Part shown: positions 26,976 through 33,394 of the stretch, piece after piece
How the letters are laid out: each line of letters starts with the position of its first letter
Numbering within the stretch: position 1 is the stretch's first letter
Assembly (NCBI GenBank): GCA_022791675.1
Contig: JAAVZN010000011.1
Span: forward strand, 1-33,394
From: Clostridia bacterium
GTDB lineage: Bacteria > Bacillota > Clostridia > TANB77 > CAG-508
Length of the DNA stretch: 33,394 bases
Reading direction: 5' to 3'
Made by a program: the position numbers and the translations under genes
Notes under the pieces: generated by a model
The model's input: the letters and a program-made list of their open reading frames with translations, nothing else
What the model was told of the DNA's origin: nothing
The model's database searches: none

Positions 26976-27005
26976 TGTTTTTTGGGACGGGGTCAAAAAA
27001 CATCA
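26973..27005. repeat. GGGACGGGGTC hairpin element, copy 1
   Basis: TGATGTTTTTTG-GGACGGGGT-CAAAAAACATCA, perfect 12-bp stem; starts on the TGA stop of the GH94 gene. Confidence 0.88.
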
Positions 27006-27019
27006 TCTAAGATTAGAAT

Positions 27020-27062
27020 AAAAAAGCACAATATAAGCAATTTGCTGAGGTTGTGCTTTTTT
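27020..27062. terminator. Bidirectional terminator
   Basis: AAAAAAGCACAA ... TTGTGCTTTTTT between convergent genes. Confidence 0.75.
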
Positions 27063-27073
27063 AGTTAAGAAGC

Positions 27074-27859
27074 TTATGGATTTAGGAGTTCGTAAAAGTT
27101 TTTGAATTCATATCCCTGTTCTCTTAAATAATGAATGGAATCTTTTAAAATAGAGGGAGTGTCATTTACATCAGAGGTATCGTGCATTAAAATAACTAAG
27201 GTACCTTTGTTTTTTGAAGATTTTTGAAGATTTTTAAGTAATTGAGTATTCGTGTATTTTTTGATGGAATCATTGTTTAAACAGTTCCAATCAATATAGG
27301 TATAGTTTATTTCATCAAGTAGTTTAGATGCTTCTTTTTTCTTGGATTTATAACGAGAAGACATATAACCATTTGGAAAACGAAAGACATGAGAACAATA
27401 ATTTTCAACATTTATGGCTTTTCCAATTTCAATATCTGTATTTTTAATTTCATTAATAAAGCTATCATTACTTTGATACAATTTTGTATTGTTATGATGA
27501 TATCCATGGTTAGCAATATAATGCCCTTCTGTATAAGCTCTTCTTACTAATTCAGGGTGCTCTTTTACATGTTTTCCAACAACAAAAAAAGTAGCTTTTA
27601 CTTGTTCTTCTTTTAGTATATCAAGGATTTTACTGGTAGCTTTTAAGGTGGGACCATCATCAAAGGTAAGGTAAGCAGTTTTATCCTCTGATTTCGTTAA
27701 AGTTGAAATTTTTTCTTTTAGGTTTTCTTCAACAATGCTGTTAGTAGTTAGTTCAAGAGCAAAAGAAAAAGGCGTTTTAAAATAGAATAACAATGAGGAA
27801 AAAAGAATGCAAAGAATAAGAGATAATATGATTTTTTTATTTAAAATAATTACTTTCAT
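27074..27859 (-). CDS. Polysaccharide deacetylase (CE4/NodB family)
   Basis: TAYLTFDDGPT, ATFFVVGKHVKEHPELVRRAYTEGHYIANHGYHHN, FRFPNG, LVILMHDT; signal peptide; GGGGGAGG SD. Confidence 0.87.
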   Translation of the reverse strand: MKVIILNKKIILSLILCILFSSLLFYFKTPFSFALELTTNSIVEENLKEKISTLTKSEDKTAYLTFDDGPTLKATSKILDILKEEQVKATFFVVGKHVKEHPELVRRAYTEGHYIANHGYHHNNTKLYQSNDSFINEIKNTDIEIGKAINVENYCSHVFRFPNGYMSSRYKSKKKEASKLLDEINYTYIDWNCLNNDSIKKYTNTQLLKNLQKSSKNKGTLVILMHDTSDVNDTPSILKDSIHYLREQGYEFKNFYELLNP

Positions 27860-27900
27860 GGATCCTCCCCCAATAGGAATATATGAAAAAAAGTGTTGTA

Positions 27901-28587
27901 TTATTCAACACTTTTAGCTTCTTCTTGGGTAATATATCCATGCTCTACCATTTTGTTTAATACATGTTTTTGACGTTTTTTTGCTAAATCTGGATTAACG
28001 GTAGGTGCATAAACAGATGGTGCATTGGGAATACCTGCAAGCATACTAGCTTCTGATAAAGATAGGTCTTTGGGATCTTTGTTGTAGTAACCATGACTTG
28101 CTTCATAGATGCTGTAATAACCATCTCCAAAATAAGAAGAGTTAACATACAAAGCAAAGATTTCATCTTTACTATAATTTTTTTCTAAATCGTAGGAAGC
28201 AAAAATTTCACCTAATTTTCTCATGAGATTTTTGTCTTGGTTAAAGATTACATTTTTTGATACTTGTTGTGTAATGGTGCTACCACCTTCGTCAAATTCA
28301 CCATCACGGATATTGGTATAAAAAGCTCTAGCAATTCCAATGGGATCAATGGCTCCATGATGATAGTAACGATGGTCTTCTACAGCAATTACAGCGTGAA
28401 TATAGTGTTCAGAAAGTTGATCAAAAGGAGTATAGTTTTCTTTACTTGTTATTTCTTCTATTCTTGTAATTAGCGGTTTTTCTTTTAGTGCGTTTGAATA
28501 ATAGCCAAAGCCAATTGCCAAAATGATACTTGTACCAACTACCAATAAGATTAATAGAACGATTAATATTTTTTTAAATAGTTTCAT
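27901..28587 (-). CDS. Monofunctional peptidoglycan glycosyltransferase (GT51)
   Basis: VIAVEDHRYYHHGAIDPIGIARA, GGSTITQQVSKNV, RKLGEIFASYDLEKNYSKDEIFALYVNSSYFG, LSLSEASMLAGIPNAPS; no transpeptidase domain. Confidence 0.87.
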   Translation of the reverse strand: MKLFKKILIVLLILLVVGTSIILAIGFGYYSNALKEKPLITRIEEITSKENYTPFDQLSEHYIHAVIAVEDHRYYHHGAIDPIGIARAFYTNIRDGEFDEGGSTITQQVSKNVIFNQDKNLMRKLGEIFASYDLEKNYSKDEIFALYVNSSYFGDGYYSIYEASHGYYNKDPKDLSLSEASMLAGIPNAPSVYAPTVNPDLAKKRQKHVLNKMVEHGYITQEEAKSVE

Positions 28588-28843
28588 AATTATTTTATTC
28601 CCTCACTTTTTATTTATTATATAACAAAATTTTGGCTAAAGAAATAGAATTCATAAAAATTTAAGATTTAAATGTTTAAAAATAAATAATTAACTGTTGA
28701 AAATTTAAAAAATATGAATAGAGCGATTTTTTTATAAATAAATGAAATAGGAGTATTGGATAGAAAATGGAATTTCAAAAAGAGTAAAATATGTTACAAA
28801 TCAATTAGGAAAAGGTTTTTTTATTAAATAAAAAGTTTAATAG

Positions 28844-28876
28844 TGATGTTTTTTGACCCCGTCCCAAAAAACACCT
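28844..28876. repeat. GGGACGGGGTC hairpin element, copy 2 (inverted relative to copy 1)
   Basis: TGATGTTTTTTGACCCCGTCCCAAAAAACACCT, near-identical to the reverse complement of 26973-27005. Confidence 0.88.
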
Positions 28877-28976
28877 AGACAAAAAAAGATAGGAATGATA
28901 GAATATCAATAATAGTAAAATATAAATATAATTTTCTATTAAGCAGTATATTATGTGTAAAAGAGAGGAAATGGCA

Positions 28977-29841
28977 ATGATTAAGTTCACAAAAATGCAT
29001 GGATTGGGAAATGACTATGTATATATAGATGCGATTCATCAATTGATTGAAAATGAAAAGGGTTTGGCTAAATTTGTAAGTGACCGACATTTTGGAATTG
29101 GATCAGATGGTTTAATATTAATTTGTAAAAGTGATAATGCAGATTTTAAAATGAGAATGTTTAATAGTGATGGAAGCGAAGCTGAAATGTGTGGAAATGG
29201 TATTCGTTGTGTTGGGAAATTTGTGTATGATAAAGGATTAACAGACAAAACGGAAGTTACAATAGAAACGTTAGCAGGAATAAAGACTCTGCAATTAAAT
29301 GCAAAAGAAGGAAAAGTAGAAACGGTTAGAGTGGATATGGGAGAACCGATTTTAGCACCTGAAAAAATACCTGTCATGGCAATAGAAGAACCTGTCAAGA
29401 GCTTGAAGGTAAGGGGAATGGGACAGGAATTTTTACTTACTTGTGTATCCGTTGGAAATCCACATGCTGTTACGGTAGTAGAAGATGTTGAAAATTTTGA
29501 TGTAGAAAAATATGGTAAGATTTTGGAAGTGGCTTCTGTATTTCCTAACAAAACCAATGTGGAATTTATAGAGATTGTCGATAAACAACATATTAAAATG
29601 AGAGTCTGGGAAAGAGGTTCAGGAGAAACTTTGGCTTGTGGAACAGGTGCTTGTGCATCAGTGGTTGCTAGCCATTTGAATCTTTTAACAGAGCGACATG
29701 TATGGGTTGAGTTACTACGGAGGGATTTTGGAAATCGAGTGGAATGAGGAAGATAATCATTTGTATATGACAGGAGAAGCAACAACTGTATTTGAAGGTG
29801 AATTATTGATAGATTTAGCAAAATTACATAAACTAGATTGA
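28977..29841 (+). CDS. dapF: Diaminopimelate epimerase with apparent +1 frameshift near 29713-29724
   Basis: [59 protein letters not shown]. The frame ends at 29747, while the +1 frame reads [32 protein letters not shown] to TGA 29841, the expected DapF C-terminus. Confidence 0.87.
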
Positions 29842-29903
29842 TTGGAATTGACGAAAAAGAAAGTTAATTATATGATATAGAAAAAACAAAAGAGGAGAAT
29901 AGA

Positions 29904-31589
29904 ATGGAAAAGTTATTCAAGAATGCAAAAGGTATTACACTAATTGCCTTGATTATTACAATAATCATATTATTGATTTTAGCAGGAATATCAATTGCTA
30001 CATTAACAGGACAAAATGGAATATTAAAAAAAGCGGAACAAAGTGGAATCAATACAACGATTGCAAAAGAAAAAGAACAAATTAAAATTGCTTATAATAG
30101 TGCAATGATTACCAAAATAGTAGAAGATAGAGAAATAGAAATAAGTGATCTAAAAAAAGAATTAGACAAACAAATGGCAGATGCAGTAGTACAAGAAGGA
30201 GAAATAGACGAAATGGTAATTAGTTTTATAGAAACCAACAACCAGTATATTCTTACCAAACAAGGAGAAATAGAAGGCCCAATGAATGGGAAAGATGCAA
30301 TACAAGAAGAACAACTGTTAGAACAACTTGAAAGAAAAGTTGCAACACTAGAAAATAGAACAATGATGAAAAATTTAGGAAATAGAGTTGAAAATGTTAA
30401 AATTGCATTAGGAGTATGGACAACGATTGTAACAATAACAGTAGAAGAAGATGGTTATGCAGATATCTATGGGGCTTTTAATATACAAAATAATGACTCT
30501 ATTAGTTATAAAGGAATTGGGTTATATCATAATGGGATTTTTATAGCAGGAAATGGAAAAGGAGGAAGTGGAAGAATAACACTTGACAATGCTAATTGCA
30601 CAAGAGAAATAAAAAAAGGTGATAGGATTGAATTAAAGGTTGCGCAATGGATAACGAGTGAGGCTTTGATTCACTGGGCAACCATTCAAATAAATTATTT
30701 TCCAATAAATCAAGTGGTCGAGTATGGAAACATAGAAGAAATATCAAAAACAGAACGAATCGTAAATTTGGAGAAAAAAGTAAAACAATTAGAAAATAAA
30801 ATGGATTTAAGAAAAATATCAGAACAAGTACAAAATATAAGTATACCAACAGGAACGTTAACAAAAGTAACAACGGTGACAGTCCCAGAAGATTGTTATG
30901 CTGACATTTTTGGAAAAATAAAAATGGAAAATGGGGATCGAAGTGATTATAAAGGAATACACCTTTATAAGAATGGAGAGTTACTAGCAGTACATGGAAA
31001 AGGTGGAAATGGAGATCTTATTACTGAAAGTATAAGCTATGTGGAAGAATTAAAAAAAGGAGATGTGATTGATTTATATCTAGACCAATTTACAGGAGTT
31101 ACAAGGAATGTTACAGAAGCACAACTTCGTATTCATTATATGCCAATAACAGAAGAAGTAGAAGAAATCATGAACAATCAATCTACGAAAGATAAAATAG
31201 AAGAATTGCAAACAAAAATTACCAATTTAGAAAATAGAACTACTATGAAAACATTAGAAAAAAGATGTAGTAATGTAATAGTAGAAACTAGCGTAGGAGT
31301 GAAATTACTTGAAATTATAGTTCCAGAAGATTGCTATGCTGATATTTATGGCTTTTATGACATTAGTAATAATGATAATATGAGTTATAAAGGCATTAGC
31401 ATTCATCGAAATGGTGAAGAGATTGTAGCAAAAGGAAAAGGCGGAAGTGGAGGTATTACAGCAGATGATATAAGTACGATGATGGAATTAAAAAAAGGTG
31501 ATGTAATGATATTATATGCTTCACAATATACAGGAAGGAATCAAACTGTGCAAAATGCAATGTTTATTATGAATTATTTAAAAAAATAA
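29904..31589 (+). CDS. Type IV pilin-like N-terminus fused to three coiled-coil/beta-domain repeats
   Basis: [36 protein letters not shown] prepilin-like segment; three repeats with LExRxxxLENR-type heptads and (V)[10 protein letters not shown]...YKGI.LY.NGE...GKGG.G......LKKGD...; GAGGAG SD. Confidence 0.8.
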   Translation: MEKLFKNAKGITLIALIITIIILLILAGISIATLTGQNGILKKAEQSGINTTIAKEKEQIKIAYNSAMITKIVEDREIEISDLKKELDKQMADAVVQEGEIDEMVISFIETNNQYILTKQGEIEGPMNGKDAIQEEQLLEQLERKVATLENRTMMKNLGNRVENVKIALGVWTTIVTITVEEDGYADIYGAFNIQNNDSISYKGIGLYHNGIFIAGNGKGGSGRITLDNANCTREIKKGDRIELKVAQWITSEALIHWATIQINYFPINQVVEYGNIEEISKTERIVNLEKKVKQLENKMDLRKISEQVQNISIPTGTLTKVTTVTVPEDCYADIFGKIKMENGDRSDYKGIHLYKNGELLAVHGKGGNGDLITESISYVEELKKGDVIDLYLDQFTGVTRNVTEAQLRIHYMPITEEVEEIMNNQSTKDKIEELQTKITNLENRTTMKTLEKRCSNVIVETSVGVKLLEIIVPEDCYADIYGFYDISNNDNMSYKGISIHRNGEEIVAKGKGGSGGITADDISTMMELKKGDVMILYASQYTGRNQTVQNAMFIMNYLKK

Positions 31590-31605
31590 GCGAGGAGGAA
31601 GAAAA

Positions 31606-32802
31606 ATGAGTTTTATTAATGAAAATTTTTTGGCATTACAAGATAGCTACTTATTTTCAACCATTGCTAAAAAAGTAGCAAAATATACAGAAGAAAATCC
31701 AGAGAAAAAAATAATTAAATTAGGAATAGGAGATGTAACCAAACCAATTGTGCCAGCATGTTTAGAAGCCATGCATAAAGCGGTTGATGAAATGGGGACA
31801 GAGCAAGGATTTAAAGGATATGGACCAGAGCAAGGATATTTGTTTTTGCGAAAAGCAATTGTAGAAAATGATTACCAAGCAAGAGGTGTGGATATACAAG
31901 AAGATGAAGTTTTTGTGTCAGATGGAGCAAAATGTGATTGTGGTAATATTGTTGATATTTTTTCACAAAACAATAAAGTAGCCATAACCGATCCAGTCTA
32001 TCCAGTTTATTTAGATACAAATATTATGTCAGGAAGAGAAATTATATATTTACCAGTAACAGAAGAAAATAATTTTAAGCCAGCTTTACCAGAAGAAAAA
32101 GTAGATATGATTTATTTGTGTTTTCCTAATAATCCAACTGGTACCGTATTAGAAAAAGAAGAATTAAAAAAATGGGTGGATTATGCAAAACAAAATCATT
32201 CTATCATTTTATATGATTCGGCTTATGAATCTTTTATAACAGAAGATAATATACCACATAGTATTTATGAAATAGAGGGAGCCAAAGAGGTTGCAATTGA
32301 ATTTAAAAGTTATTCTAAAACAGCAGGTTTTACAGGAGTTAGATGTGCATATTTAGTAATTCCAAAAACATTAAAGGGATATACAAAGCAAGGGGAAGAG
32401 ATTTGTTTAAACAAATTATGGAATCGAAGAACATGTACAAAATTTAATGGCGTATCTTACATAGTTCAAAGAACAGCAGAAGCGACATATTCTATAGAAG
32501 GAAAAAAACAAATTAGACAAAATATCAATGCTTATCTAGAAAATGCTAAAATAATTAAAGAGGGTCTAGAAGAAGGAGGATTTACTGTATATGGAGGAGT
32601 GAATTCACCTTATGTTTGGTTAAAGGTACCAAAAGGTATGACATCTTGGGAATTCTTTGATCAATTACTAGAAGAAGTGAATATAGTAGGAACACCAGGA
32701 AGTGGATTTGGAAAAAATGGAGAAGGCTATTTTAGGTTAACAGCCTTTGCTACAAAAGAAAATACAATAGAAGCAATCGAAAGAATAAAAAAGTGGAGAT
32801 AA
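31606..32802 (+). CDS. dapL: LL-diaminopimelate aminotransferase
   Basis: [28 protein letters not shown]...[15 protein letters not shown]...[11 protein letters not shown]...[13 protein letters not shown]...[24 protein letters not shown]. Confidence 0.92.
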   Translation: MSFINENFLALQDSYLFSTIAKKVAKYTEENPEKKIIKLGIGDVTKPIVPACLEAMHKAVDEMGTEQGFKGYGPEQGYLFLRKAIVENDYQARGVDIQEDEVFVSDGAKCDCGNIVDIFSQNNKVAITDPVYPVYLDTNIMSGREIIYLPVTEENNFKPALPEEKVDMIYLCFPNNPTGTVLEKEELKKWVDYAKQNHSIILYDSAYESFITEDNIPHSIYEIEGAKEVAIEFKSYSKTAGFTGVRCAYLVIPKTLKGYTKQGEEICLNKLWNRRTCTKFNGVSYIVQRTAEATYSIEGKKQIRQNINAYLENAKIIKEGLEEGGFTVYGGVNSPYVWLKVPKGMTSWEFFDQLLEEVNIVGTPGSGFGKNGEGYFRLTAFATKENTIEAIERIKKWR

Positions 32803-32898
32803 TAGGAAGAAGATTTGAGTAAAGAACAGCTCTGTTAGGCTCTATTTCTATCTTAATTTTAGCGGTAATGATTTCCATAAAAAGTTTGCGAAAAAGTA

Positions 32899-32927
32899 TT
32901 GACTTTAAAAATTAAACATGATATGAT
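32899..32927 (+). promoter_or_regulatory. Candidate upstream rrn promoter (P1) or sRNA promoter
   Basis: TTGACT (32899-32904), 17 nt, TATGAT (32922-32927). Confidence 0.65.
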
Positions 32928-32967
32928 AAGAAAGTACCTAGCACAGACAAAAAATAAAAAACTTAAG

Positions 32968-33030
32968 AAATTAGTAATAAATATAAAACTTGAAGAATAC
33001 ACTATAAACAGTGATTACTAATTTTTTATT
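32968..33030 (+). terminator. Terminator-like hairpin between the two promoters
   Basis: AAATTAGTAAT (32968-32978) / ATTACTAATTT (33014-33024), followed by TTTATTTT. Confidence 0.5.
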
Positions 33031-33068
33031 TTGACTTATAAAAAAATAAAAAAAATTGTCAAAAAGTG

Positions 33069-33097
33069 TTGACAAATAAAAAAAGGTATAGTATAAT
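33069..33097 (+). promoter_or_regulatory. Consensus rrn promoter (P2)
   Basis: TTGACA (33069-33074), 17 nt, TATAAT (33092-33097); upstream A/T-rich sequence. Confidence 0.85.
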
Positions 33098-33353
33098 GCA
33101 AAACGTTCCACGTAAGAGGGACATAAAAAGTACATTGAAAAGTAAACAATAAAATCCTTTAGAGAATAAACCGAAGCGGTATGAAAGAACATAATTGATT
33201 TTATGTAAGTTATCTCTTTAAAGAGTTAACATCGTACCGAACAAGTAAATTTAAAAAATAATCATGTAAAAATGATTGAACAAGCATTGAAAGAGCTTGA
33301 TTAAAACTTTAAGTATGATTTATATCTTTCTTAGGAAAGTAATATAGATACCA

Positions 33354-33394
33354 TAACAAGAGAGTTTGATCCTGGCTCAGGATAAACGCTGGCG
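33354..33394 (+). rRNA. rrs: 16S ribosomal RNA, 5' end (truncated by window)
   Basis: AGAGTTTGATCCTGGCTCAGGATAAACGCTGGCG universal 16S 5' sequence at 33361. Confidence 0.97.

Noticed and set aside
26973-28876. Composite transposon bounded by the inverted hairpins
   Set aside because: No transposase inside and no target-site duplications evident; kept only as a REP-pair/cassette hypothesis.
1-33394. CRISPR arrays, tRNA genes, prophage structural genes
   Set aside because: I saw no regularly spaced repeats, no cloverleaf with GGTTCRANYCC-type T-arm, and no phage head/tail/terminase signatures.

Overview
This is an AT-rich Firmicutes/Clostridia-type chromosomal segment that ends at the 5' end of a 16S rRNA gene. 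The main contents, left to right, are: (i) an Ig-like repeat membrane protein, a CmpB-type membrane protein and a REC-GGDEF protein; (ii) a 2,938-aa surface protein with DUF11-, SdrD_B- and CnaB-like regions, which looks like two anchored proteins joined in frame; (iii) a type II restriction-modification locus with two D12-class adenine methyltransferases, a convergent endonuclease apparently split at an A7 tract, and a divergent XRE regulator with a perfect palindrome at its promoter; (iv) a CwlD-like amidase and two small or unknown membrane proteins; (v) a cyclic beta-1,2-glucan synthase-like GT84/GH94 giant whose SD lies in a terminator-like hairpin; (vi) a CE4 deacetylase and a GT51 transglycosylase, bracketed by inverted copies of a ~33-bp GGGACGG-containing hairpin; (vii) dapF with an apparent +1 frameshift; (viii) a type IV pilin-like protein carrying three coiled-coil/beta repeats; (ix) dapL; (x) an rrn leader with strong sigma70-type promoters. 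The most unusual items are the prepilin-like triple-repeat protein, the GGGACGG hairpin family, the SD-sequestering hairpin before the glucan synthase, the A7-split endonuclease and the fused giant adhesin. All family assignments come from reading motifs by eye. No database search was run.
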